DNA from: Kineococcus aurantiacus
GTDB taxonomy: Bacteria > Actinomycetota > Actinomycetes > Actinomycetales > Kineococcaceae
Direction of reading: 5' to 3'
NCBI RefSeq assembly: GCF_013409345.1
Contig: NZ_JACCBB010000001.1
Location: 1,736,001-1,800,000 of the forward strand
DNA: 64,000 nt
Shown in pieces: positions 15,901 to 23,239 of the stretch. The position numbers and the translations under genes are program-made. Under the pieces are notes generated by a model. That model did no database searches and was not told where the DNA came from. It saw only the letters and a list, made by a program, of their open reading frames with translations. Within the stretch, counting starts at the first letter, position 1. Each line of letters begins with the position of its first letter.

Positions 15901-17334
15901 GTGCCCGCCAAGACCACCGCGAAAGCCCCCCGACCGTCGTACAAGTGCGCCGAGTGCGGCTGGACGACGGCCAAGTGGGTCGGCCGCTGCGGGGAGTGCC
16001 AGGCGTGGGGCACGGTCGAGGAGGTCGCCGGGGCCGCGAAGGTGGTGGGGCTGAAGTCCTCCTCGACGGGCACGGCCCCGGTCCGCCCGGCCCGGCGGAT
16101 CTCGGAGATCTCCCGCGCCCGGGTCACCGACCGGCTGAGCACGGGGCTGGCGGAGTTCGACCGGGTCCTGGGCGGGGGGCTGGTGGCCGGGCAGGTGCTG
16201 CTGCTGTCCGGGGAGCCGGGCGCGGGCAAGAGCACCCTGCTGCTGACGACGGCGAACAGCGTGGCCTCCTCCACGGGCCGGCCGGTGCTGTACGTCTCGG
16301 GCGAGGAGTCCGTGGAGCAGATCGCCACCCGGGCCCACCGCATCGGCGCCACCTCCGAGCAGCTCTTCCTGGCCGACACCAACGACCTGGCCGAGGCCAT
16401 CGGCCACCTCGACGCCCTCGGCCCCGACGTGGCCCTGGTGATCGTGGACTCGGTGCAGACGATGGCCTCGGGGGACGTGGAGGGCCGCGCCGGCGGGGTG
16501 TCGCAGGTCATGGAGGTCGCGGGGACGCTGACCCGGCTGGCGAAGGCCCGCGGCATCGCGCACTGCCTGGTCGGGCAGGTCACCAAGGAGTCGACGGTGG
16601 CCGGGCCACGGGCGCTGGAGCACGTCGTGGACACGACGCTGGCCCTGGAGGGCGACCGGCACACGACCCTGCGGCTGCTGCGGGCGGTGAAGAACCGCTA
16701 CGGCGCGGCGGAGGAGATCGCCTGCTTCGAGCAGACCGACGCGGGCATGGTCGAGGTCGCCGACCCCAGCGCCCTGTTCCGCGCCTCCCGCGAGGCCCCC
16801 GTCCCGGGGACGTGCCTGGCCGTGACGATCGAGGGCCGCCGGCCCCTCATCACCGAGATGCAGGCCCTGGTCTCGCACACGAAGGCGCCCAACCCGCGCC
16901 GGGGCGTCACCGGCCTGGACTCCGCGCGCGTCAACATGCTCGTCGCGGTGACCGACAACAACTCCGGGCTGCGGCTGTGGGAGCAGGACGTCTACGCCGC
17001 GACGGTGGGCGGGTTGCGCTCCAACGACCCCGGCGGCGACCTCGCGGTGTGCCTGGCGATCGCCTCGGCCTCGGGGGGCTTCCCGGTGCCCCTGGACGTC
17101 GCGGCCGTCGGGGAGGTCTCGCTGTCCGGCGACATCCGCCGCGTGACGATGCTGGGGCAGCGCATCGCCGAGGCCGCCCGGCTGGGGCAGCGCCGCATCC
17201 TCGCGCCCCCCGGGGCCCGCGAGGCCGTCGCGCGCCAGCAGGTGAAGGCCGACGTCGTGGAGGTGGGGACGCTGGCCGAGGCCGTGCGCACGGTGCGCGG
17301 CTGGGCTCCCCGGGAGGAGCCGCCGCGCGGCTGA
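15901..17334 (+). CDS. radA: DNA repair protein RadA (Sms)
   Basis: A 477-residue RecA-related branch-migration helicase used in recombinational repair. The N-terminal zinc finger has Cys16, Cys19, Cys30 and Cys33 (YKCAECG...GRCGEC). Then come the RecA-like ATPase with Walker A GEPGAGKSTL, Walker B VALVIVDSVQTM, the RadA signature KNRYG, and a C-terminal Lon-protease-like domain (GGDLAVCLAIASASGGFPVPL). Length and domains are complete. Start: GTG at 15901, seven bases after TACGGT. disA follows 82 bases later in the same direction; radA-disA pairing is widely conserved. Confidence 0.97.
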   Translation: MPAKTTAKAPRPSYKCAECGWTTAKWVGRCGECQAWGTVEEVAGAAKVVGLKSSSTGTAPVRPARRISEISRARVTDRLSTGLAEFDRVLGGGLVAGQVLLLSGEPGAGKSTLLLTTANSVASSTGRPVLYVSGEESVEQIATRAHRIGATSEQLFLADTNDLAEAIGHLDALGPDVALVIVDSVQTMASGDVEGRAGGVSQVMEVAGTLTRLAKARGIAHCLVGQVTKESTVAGPRALEHVVDTTLALEGDRHTTLRLLRAVKNRYGAAEEIACFEQTDAGMVEVADPSALFRASREAPVPGTCLAVTIEGRRPLITEMQALVSHTKAPNPRRGVTGLDSARVNMLVAVTDNNSGLRLWEQDVYAATVGGLRSNDPGGDLAVCLAIASASGGFPVPLDVAAVGEVSLSGDIRRVTMLGQRIAEAARLGQRRILAPPGAREAVARQQVKADVVEVGTLAEAVRTVRGWAPREEPPRG

Positions 17335-17368
17335 ACCGTGCGGCCCTCCCGTCCCACCAGCACCCCGC

Positions 17369-17374
17369 TAGACT
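17369..17374 (+). promoter_or_regulatory. Possible -10 element for disA
   Basis: TAGACT lies 42 bases upstream of the disA GTG, giving a short leader that contains the GGAGGT ribosome-binding site. No convincing -35 hexamer is visible. Confidence 0.35.
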
Positions 17375-17416
17375 CCGCGCCAGGATCGTTCGCAGCGGAG
17401 TTCTCGGAGGTGCCCG

Positions 17417-18496
17417 GTGGTGGATCGGACTCCCGAGGAGGTCCTCCGGGCGACACTGGCGACGGTGGCGCCCGGGACGGAACTGCGCGACGGTCTGGAG
17501 CGCATCCTGCGCGGCCGCACGGGCGCCCTCATCGTCCTGGGTTTCGACCGGGTCGTGGACTCGCTGTCCACGGGGGGTTTCGCCCTCGACGTGGAGTTCT
17601 CCGCGACCCGCCTGCGGGAACTGGCCAAGATGGACGGCGCGATCGTGCTGGACCGCGACGTCTCGCGCATCGTGCGGGCCGCCGTCCAGCTCGTGCCGGA
17701 CTCCTCCATCGAGACCAGCGAGTCCGGGACGCGGCACCGCACCGCCGAGCGCGTCGCGAAGCAGACCGGTTTCCCGGTCATCTCGGTGTCGCAGTCCATG
17801 CGGATCGTCGCCGTCTACACCGGCAACCGCCGGTACGTGCTGGAGGGGTCCGACGCGATCCTGGGCCGCGCGAACCAGGCCCTGCAGACGCTGGAGCGCT
17901 ACCGCGCCCGCCTCGACGAGGTGACCGGCACGCTGTCGGCCCTGGAGATCGAGGACCTCGTGACGGTCCGCGACGTGTGCTCGGTCGTGCAGCGCATCGA
18001 GATGGTCTCCCGGATCGCCGACGAGATCTCCGGCTACGTCGTCGAACTCGGCGTCGACGGCCGGCTGCTGTCGCTGCAGCTGGACGAACTGGTCGGCGGG
18101 GTGGGTCCCGACCGCGAACTCGTCGTGCGCGACTACCTGGAGGCCTCCCGGCACGAGGGTCCGCTGGAGGACGTGCTGGACTCCCTGGCGGCCCTGCACT
18201 CCTCGGACCTGGTCGACCTGGCGTCCGTCGCCCGGGTCCTGGGGTTCTCCGTGGGCGGCGACTCGCTCGACTCGGCCGTGTCCCCCAAGGGTTTCCGCCT
18301 CCTCAACCGCATCCCCCGGCTGCCCGGGGCGATCGTGGAACGTCTGGTGGACCAGTTCGGCGACCTGCAGAAACTGCTCGCCGCGAGCATCGACGACCTC
18401 ATGACGGTCGACGGCGTCGGCGAGCAGCGCGCGCGGGCCGTGCGCGAGGGGCTGTCGCGGCTGGCCGAGAGCTCGATCCTCGAGCGCTACGTCTGA
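17417..18496 (+). CDS. disA: DNA integrity scanning diadenylate cyclase DisA
   Basis: A 359-residue octameric enzyme that makes c-di-AMP from two ATP and scans DNA for branched structures. The N-terminal DAC domain carries the catalytic DGA (73-75, KMDGAIVLD) and RHR (106-108, [11 protein letters not shown]) motifs. A linker helical region follows, and the C-terminal HhH region is [19 protein letters not shown]. Start: GTG at 17417 with GGAGGT 5 bases upstream (a second GTG follows directly). Downstream of radA and 7 bases from the convergent secreted-protein gene. It places c-di-AMP synthesis about 2 kb from two c-di-GMP enzymes. Confidence 0.97.
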   Translation: MVDRTPEEVLRATLATVAPGTELRDGLERILRGRTGALIVLGFDRVVDSLSTGGFALDVEFSATRLRELAKMDGAIVLDRDVSRIVRAAVQLVPDSSIETSESGTRHRTAERVAKQTGFPVISVSQSMRIVAVYTGNRRYVLEGSDAILGRANQALQTLERYRARLDEVTGTLSALEIEDLVTVRDVCSVVQRIEMVSRIADEISGYVVELGVDGRLLSLQLDELVGGVGPDRELVVRDYLEASRHEGPLEDVLDSLAALHSSDLVDLASVARVLGFSVGGDSLDSAVSPKGFRLLNRIPRLPGAIVERLVDQFGDLQKLLAASIDDLMTVDGVGEQRARAVREGLSRLAESSILERYV

Positions 18497-18503
18497 GGCC
18501 GCC

Positions 18504-19196
18504 TCAGCTGGTCAGCGCGACGGTGACGGGCTGGGCGTCCACGCCGTTCCAGCTGCCGTCGATCGTGTAGTTGCCGGGCTCGACCATCGGCTGGCCGGTG
18601 GGGCACCCGGACTCCGAGCGCTGCCGGGACCACGTCACCGGCATGGCCCGCCGGCCGCCCGGTTCGAGGTCGTAGACCTGCGAGGCGGTCTGCGTCTGGC
18701 AGTCGGCGCTGGACCACACCTGCCGGCCGTCGAGGCTGGCGGTGAAGGTGCGCACCGCGGTGCCGACCTCCACCGAGCACGTCGTCTGCGACGTGTTCTC
18801 CACGGTGAGCACCAGCCTGACCGTCTTGCCGGGGCCGTAGGCGGAGTAGTCGGAGGTCAGCGTCAGGCTCAGCGACTGCGCCGGGCAGGCCCCGCCGCTG
18901 GTCCGGCTCGCGGTGTCGGTGGCGGTGGCCGTCCCCGTGGCGGTGCCGCTCGCGGTGGGGCTGCCGGTGGGTGACCCGGTGGGCGTCCCGGTCGGTGAGG
19001 CGGTGGTGCCGCTGGCCACGGTGCTGGGGTCGAGCTTCGTCGGCTGCTGGGCGGCCGCGTCGTCGGACCCGGTCAGCGCGCGGACCCCCAGGACGGCGAG
19101 CGCCGCGACGACGACGAGCACGAGCACCACGACGAGGCGTCGCCGCCAGTAGGTGCCCTTGTCCTCCGGTCCGACCGGGTGCAGGACGCTGCTCAC
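18504..19196 (-). CDS. Secreted or membrane-anchored protein with Thr/Ser/Pro-rich stalk
   Basis: A 230-residue protein. A short cytosolic N-terminus is followed by one hydrophobic helix (RRRLVVVLVLVVVAALAVLGV, about 21-41). An extracellular low-complexity stalk of Thr/Ser/Gly/Pro (TASPTGTPTGSPTGSPTAS and similar) leads to a C-terminal beta-rich domain with four cysteines, likely two disulfides (CPAQSLSLTL, TTCSVEVG, DCQTQT, SGCPTGQ). No enzyme motif; function unknown. The GTG start at 19196 is six bases after TACCTT (leaderless). It is divergent from mutY with 64 bases between the starts. Confidence 0.8.
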   Translation of the reverse strand: MSSVLHPVGPEDKGTYWRRRLVVVLVLVVVAALAVLGVRALTGSDDAAAQQPTKLDPSTVASGTTASPTGTPTGSPTGSPTASGTATGTATATDTASRTSGGACPAQSLSLTLTSDYSAYGPGKTVRLVLTVENTSQTTCSVEVGTAVRTFTASLDGRQVWSSADCQTQTASQVYDLEPGGRRAMPVTWSRQRSESGCPTGQPMVEPGNYTIDGSWNGVDAQPVTVALTS

Positions 19197-19202
19197 GGCG
19201 CG

Positions 19203-19208
19203 AAGGTA
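19203..19208 (-). promoter_or_regulatory. -10 element of a probable leaderless transcript (secreted protein)
   Basis: On the minus strand TACCTT is followed by 6 bases and the GTG at 19196. Confidence 0.55.
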
Positions 19209-19260
19209 GGGGCCCGGTCCGGGTCGGCGGTGGAGGCGCGCCGTGCGACGATCCTGCGCG

Positions 19261-20148
19261 ATGACGACCACGACCCCCGACGTGCTGCACACCCGCGTGC
19301 TGGACTGGTACGCCGACCACGCCCGCTCGCTGCCCTGGCGGGAGCCGGGCTGCTCCCCGTGGGGGGTGCTGGTCAGCGAGGTGATGCTCCAGCAGACGCC
19401 CGTGGCGCGGGTGCTGCCGCGGTGGCGGGAGTGGCTGGACCGGTGGCCGACGCCGTCCGACCTGGCCGCCGAACCGCCCGGGGAGGCCGTGCGGGCCTGG
19501 GACCGCCTGGGGTACCCGCGCCGGGCGCTGCGGCTGCACGCCGCGGCCGTGGCGATCCGCGACGAGCACGGTGGCCGGGTGCCGGCCGACCACGCGCAGC
19601 TGCTGGCGCTGCCGGGCATCGGCGCCTACACGGCCGCGGCGGTGGCGTCGTTCGCCTTCGGGCAGCGGCACGCCGTCGTGGACACCAACGTCCGGCGCGT
19701 CCACGCCCGGGCCGTCACGGGCGACGCCGAACCGGCCCCGTCGCTGACGGCGGCGGAGAACCGGCTCGCCGTGGCGCTGCTGCCGCAGGACGAGGCGACG
19801 GCCGCGCGGTGGGCCGTGGCCGTCATGGAGCTGGGGGCGCTGGTCTGCACGGCCCGCTCACCGCGCTGCGACGCGTGCCCGCTGCTGGACCGCTGCGCGT
19901 GGGTCCTGGCGGGCCGGCCCGCGCACGCGGGCCCGACCCGGCGCGGTCAGGCGTGGGCCGGCACCGACCGGCAGGTGCGCGGGAAGCTGCTGGCCGTCCT
20001 GCGGGCCAGCCCGGACCCGGTGCCCGCCGCCGACCTCGACGCCTGCTGGCCCGACGCGGCCCAGCGCGCCCGCTGCCTGGACGGCCTGGTCGCCGACGGC
20101 CTCGTCGAACCGCTGGCGGACGGCCGGTTCACCCTGCCCCGCACCTGA
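19261..20148 (+). CDS. mutY: A/G-specific adenine glycosylase MutY
   Basis: A 295-residue base-excision repair enzyme that removes adenine opposite 8-oxoguanine. LPWREPGCSPWGVLVSEVMLQQT is the N-terminal signature (catalytic Glu in SEVMLQQT), LPGIGAYTAAAVASFAFG is the helix-hairpin-helix, VVDTNVRRVHAR carries the catalytic Asp, and CTARSPRCDACPLLDRC is the C-x6-C-x2-C-x5-C 4Fe-4S cluster. The C-terminal NUDIX-like domain is short or absent, as in other actinobacteria. Start: ATG at 19261. Together with radA and disA it forms a conserved genome-maintenance group. Confidence 0.94.
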   Translation: MTTTTPDVLHTRVLDWYADHARSLPWREPGCSPWGVLVSEVMLQQTPVARVLPRWREWLDRWPTPSDLAAEPPGEAVRAWDRLGYPRRALRLHAAAVAIRDEHGGRVPADHAQLLALPGIGAYTAAAVASFAFGQRHAVVDTNVRRVHARAVTGDAEPAPSLTAAENRLAVALLPQDEATAARWAVAVMELGALVCTARSPRCDACPLLDRCAWVLAGRPAHAGPTRRGQAWAGTDRQVRGKLLAVLRASPDPVPAADLDACWPDAAQRARCLDGLVADGLVEPLADGRFTLPRT

Positions 20149-20191
20149 CCCGCCGCACCCGACCCGAAGTGCTCTGGTGGTCGGGCCCGGG

Positions 20192-20611
20192 TCAGTCGTC
20201 GGTGCTGCGGCGCAGGCGCTTGGTCTGCCCGCGACGGCTCTTGGCCTCCAGGCGGCGGCGCTGGGACCCCCTCGTGGGCCTGGTCGGGCGGCGCGCGGCC
20301 GGGCCGGGGGCGAACGCCTCGGCGAGCAGGACCCGCAGCCGCTCGGCCGCCGCGGCGCGGTTGCGCAGCTGGGCGCGGTGCTCGGAGGCGACCACCGTGA
20401 CGACACCGTCGACGAGCCGGCCCCGCAGCCGTTCCAGCGCCCGGGCCCGCAGGTCGTCGGGCACCGACGGCGAGTGCTGGAGGTCGAAGAGGAGCTCGAC
20501 GCGGGAGTCGGTCGTGTTGACGCCCTGGCCCCCCGGGCCACCGGCCCGGGAGAACCGCTCGAACAGCTCGGCCTCGGGGATCGTCACCCGGCGGTTCACG
20601 ACGAGGTCCAC
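20192..20611 (-). CDS. arfB: ArfB-type peptidyl-tRNA hydrolase (alternative ribosome rescue factor)
   Basis: A 139-residue release-factor-like protein. SRAGGPGGQGVNTTDSRVEL holds the catalytic GGQ (about 27-29), and the C-terminal tail RGSQRRRLEAKSRRGQTKRL is the basic helix that enters the empty mRNA channel of a stalled ribosome. It should release peptides from ribosomes without stop codons. Start: GTG at 20611 with GGGGAG 4 bases upstream, 10 bases downstream of the gntP stop, so it may be cotranscribed with gntP or be read from its own promoter. Confidence 0.92.
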   Translation of the reverse strand: MDLVVNRRVTIPEAELFERFSRAGGPGGQGVNTTDSRVELLFDLQHSPSVPDDLRARALERLRGRLVDGVVTVVASEHRAQLRNRAAAAERLRVLLAEAFAPGPAARRPTRPTRGSQRRRLEAKSRRGQTKRLRRSTDD

Positions 20612-20621
20612 GGTGCTCCCC

Positions 20622-22067
20622 TCACACGACCAGGCTCAGCAGCAGCACGCCGAGCAGGCCGCACACCGAGATGACGGTCTCCATCACCGACCAGCTCTTG
20701 AGCGTCTGCCCCACGGTCAGCCCGAAGTACTGCTTCACGAGCCAGAACCCGACGTCGTTGACGTGGGAGAAGAACAGCGACCCGGCGCCGATCGACAGGG
20801 CCAGGAGCGCGAGGTGGTTGGCGCTGAGGTCGCCGGCGAGGGGGGCGACGATGCCGGCCGCGGTGATGGTGGCGACCGTCGCCGACCCGGTCGCGAGCCG
20901 GATGAAGACGGCGACGAGCCAGCCGAGGATCAGCGGCGACAGGGCGAGGGAGGCCGCCTGGGTCCCCACGAGCTGGCCGACCCCGGCGTCGATGAGGACC
21001 TGCTTGAAGCCGCCGCCGGCGGCGATGATGAGCAGCGTCGAGGCGATCGGCGGCAGCGAGCCGTCGATGGTGGCGCCGATCGCGCGGCGGTCCATGCCGA
21101 CGCCCAGGCCCAGCAGCACGATGGCGACCAGCGCGCCGATGAGCAGCGCCACCAGCGGCGTCCCCAGCGCGTACAGCAGGTCGTGGACCGCGTTGCCCTT
21201 CTCCGAGACGATCTCGGCGACGGCGCGGGCCAGCATGAGGACGACGGGCAGCAGCACCACGGTGAGCACCGCGACCAGCTTCGGGCGGCGGGTGTGCTCC
21301 TGCGCGCCGCCGAGGTCGCCGCCGGACGTCGGCAGGTGCTCGGCGTCCTGCGGGCCGAACCGGGAGACCAGCGGGGCCAGGAGCGGGCCGGCGACCACCA
21401 CCGTGGGGATGGCCAGCAGCAGCCCGAACCCGAGCGTGAGGCCCAGGTCGGCCTTGAGGTTGGAGATGGCCACCAGCGGGCCGGGGTGCGGGGGCACGAA
21501 CCCGTGCAGGACGGACAGCCCGGCCAGGGCGGGGATGCCGAGCGCCAGGACGGGCCGGCCCGTCCGCTTGACGACGAGCAGCACGATCGGGACGAGCAGC
21601 ACCAGCCCGATCTCGAAGAACATCGGCAGCCCGACGAGGGCGGCGGCCCCGGCCAGCGCCCACGGCAGCGCCTTGCCGTGGACGCGGTCGACGATCCGGT
21701 CGACGATCTCGTTGGCGCCGCCGGAGTCGGCGAGGAACCGGCCCAGGACGGCCCCCAGGGCCACGAGGATCCCGACGTCAGCGAACGTCTTCCCCGCACC
21801 GCCCGCGGCACCGTCGGCGTCACCGAGCCCGATGGAGAAGGAGGTGACGATGTCGCTCACCGACAGCCCGGCGACCAGGCCGAGGACGGCCGACCCGAGC
21901 AGCAGCGCGATGAACGCGTTGAGCTTGGCCCAGGAGACGGTGACGACGACGACGGCGATGCCGAGCAGCGCCGCGACCACCAGCCGCGTGTCGTGGCCGG
22001 TCCAGGCGGCGGCCTGGACCGCCGCCGGGACGACCCCCGGCACGGACAGGGGGACGGACACGGGCAT
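20622..22067 (-). CDS. gntP: GntP-family gluconate:H+ symporter
   Basis: A 481-residue polytopic membrane protein with about 12-14 helices. The family segments LVGLPMFFEIGLVLLVPIV, SVLHGFVPPHPGP and LFFSHVNDVGFWLVKQYFG identify the GntP family; gluconate or a related sugar acid is imported with protons. ATG at 22067 with GGAGGT 7 bases upstream decides the start. It follows gntK by 16 bases; kinase plus permease makes a gluconate uptake and phosphorylation unit. The N-terminal helix starts near residue 27. Confidence 0.93.
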   Translation of the reverse strand: MPVSVPLSVPGVVPAAVQAAAWTGHDTRLVVAALLGIAVVVVTVSWAKLNAFIALLLGSAVLGLVAGLSVSDIVTSFSIGLGDADGAAGGAGKTFADVGILVALGAVLGRFLADSGGANEIVDRIVDRVHGKALPWALAGAAALVGLPMFFEIGLVLLVPIVLLVVKRTGRPVLALGIPALAGLSVLHGFVPPHPGPLVAISNLKADLGLTLGFGLLLAIPTVVVAGPLLAPLVSRFGPQDAEHLPTSGGDLGGAQEHTRRPKLVAVLTVVLLPVVLMLARAVAEIVSEKGNAVHDLLYALGTPLVALLIGALVAIVLLGLGVGMDRRAIGATIDGSLPPIASTLLIIAAGGGFKQVLIDAGVGQLVGTQAASLALSPLILGWLVAVFIRLATGSATVATITAAGIVAPLAGDLSANHLALLALSIGAGSLFFSHVNDVGFWLVKQYFGLTVGQTLKSWSVMETVISVCGLLGVLLLSLVV

Positions 22068-22083
22068 GGGCGCTACCTCCGGG

Positions 22084-22578
22084 TCAGAGGTGGCGCAGCA
22101 CCTCGTCGAGAACTTGGGCGGGTCCACCCTGCACCCGGACGCGGAAGCCGCGCTCGTCGGGGTGCAGGTCCTCCAGGGTGTCGAGCTGGCTGCGCAGCAG
22201 CGAGGCCGGCATGTAGTGCCCCTCGCGGTGGGCGAGCCGCTCCTGGAGCACCTCGTCGGGCACCTTCAGCTCGCAGAAGACGACGGAGGGGTTGTCCTGG
22301 GCGAGCAGGTCCCGGTAGGCGCGCTTGAGCGCGGAGCACGTGACGACGGCCGACTCCCCCGCCTCCTCGCGCTCGCCGATCCACGCCGCGATGGACCGCA
22401 GCCACGGCCAGCGGTCCTCGTCGGTCAGGGGGTGCCCCGACCGCATCTTCTCGACGTTGGCCTGGCTGTGGAAGTCGTCGCCCTCGGCGTACGTCCACCC
22501 CCTGGCCTTCGACAGGTCCTGGGCCAGGGTCGTCTTCCCGCTGCCCGAGACGCCCATGACGATGACGGTGGTGCTCAC
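22084..22578 (-). CDS. gntK: Gluconokinase
   Basis: A 164-residue P-loop kinase: VIVMGVSGSGKTTLAQDLS is Walker A, YAEGDDFHSQANVEKMRSG the substrate loop, GHPLTDEDRWPWL the family signature and VVTCSALKRAYRD the second conserved block. It phosphorylates gluconate to 6-phosphogluconate for the pentose phosphate route. The GTG start has GGAGG 6 bases upstream and overlaps the argA stop by 4 bases; gntP follows. No GntR regulator is adjacent, so control is not visible. Confidence 0.94.
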   Translation of the reverse strand: MSTTVIVMGVSGSGKTTLAQDLSKARGWTYAEGDDFHSQANVEKMRSGHPLTDEDRWPWLRSIAAWIGEREEAGESAVVTCSALKRAYRDLLAQDNPSVVFCELKVPDEVLQERLAHREGHYMPASLLRSQLDTLEDLHPDERGFRVRVQGGPAQVLDEVLRHL

Positions 22579-23108
22579 GCGTTGCCTCCTGTGACCCGCA
22601 GCATCCTGCTGTTGCCCAACGTGTTCGGTTTGACGCGCGCCAGGTCGAGGAACTCCGCGACCCCCTCGTCGTGGCTGCGCAGCATCTCGGCGTAGACCTC
22701 CGGCTCGACGGGTGTCCCCTCGATCTCTACGAAGCCGTGGCGTTCGAAGAAGGCCGTCTCGAAGGTCAGGCAGAAGAGCCGGGTGAGGCCGAGGGCGTCG
22801 GCGCGGTCCAGCAGCGCGGTGAGGATGAGGTGGCCCGTGCCCGTGCCGCGGACGGCGGGGTCGACGGCGAGGGTGCGCACCTCGCCGAGGTCCTCCCACA
22901 GCACGTGCAGCGCCCCGCACCCCACGACCCGCCCCTCGTGCTCGGCGACGACGAACTCCTGGACGGCCTCGTACAGGGTGATGAGCTCCTTGCCGAGCAG
23001 GATGCGCTGCCGGGCGTACTCCTCCACCAGGCGGCGGACGTCGCGGACGTCGCCGGTGCGGGCGGGGCGGACCGTGATGTCGGCGCTGACGTTCGTGGGG
23101 CTCGGCAC
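22575..23108 (-). CDS. argA: Amino-acid N-acetyltransferase (GNAT; short ArgA type)
   Basis: A 177-residue GNAT-fold enzyme: [20 protein letters not shown] at the N-terminus, VVGCGALHVLWEDLGEVRTL, then VRGTGTGHLILTALLDRA for acetyl-CoA binding, and RLFCLTFETAFFERHGF. It resembles the stand-alone actinobacterial glutamate N-acetyltransferase that starts arginine synthesis. Glutamine or another amino acid as substrate cannot be excluded. Start: GTG at 23108 with GGAGG 8 bases upstream. First gene of an argA-gntK-gntP run, with a 4-base overlap to gntK, an unexpected pairing. Confidence 0.8.
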   Translation of the reverse strand: MPSPTNVSADITVRPARTGDVRDVRRLVEEYARQRILLGKELITLYEAVQEFVVAEHEGRVVGCGALHVLWEDLGEVRTLAVDPAVRGTGTGHLILTALLDRADALGLTRLFCLTFETAFFERHGFVEIEGTPVEPEVYAEMLRSHDEGVAEFLDLARVKPNTLGNSRMLRVTGGNA

Positions 23109-23192
23109 GCCCCGATCCTCCCAGACGGACCGCGCGTCCGGGCGCGCCGCCACTGGACGGGCCGCGGCCGGGCGCGGGGGCCGGGACGCGGA

Positions 23193-23226
23193 ACGGCCCG
23201 GCACCCCGTGCGGGGTGCCGGGCCGT
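23193..23226 (-). terminator. Hairpin terminator downstream of clpC
   Basis: ACGGCCCGGCACCCC and its complement GGGGTGCCGGGCCGT form a perfect 15-base stem with a 4-base loop, 13 bases beyond the clpC stop and before argA. Confidence 0.75.
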
Positions 23227-23239
23227 CAGCCCTGCGGGG

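Noticed and set aside
15945-17924. Long open frames antisense or out of frame to radA, disA and other genes (up to about 1,500 codons at 55-60 kb)
   Set aside because: High G+C removes stop codons from shadow frames. They are Arg/Pro/Gly-rich, have no family motif and overlap well-supported genes.
18905-19030. GGTGGG-rich repeats
   Set aside because: These are codons of the Thr/Ser/Gly-rich stalk of the secreted protein gene.
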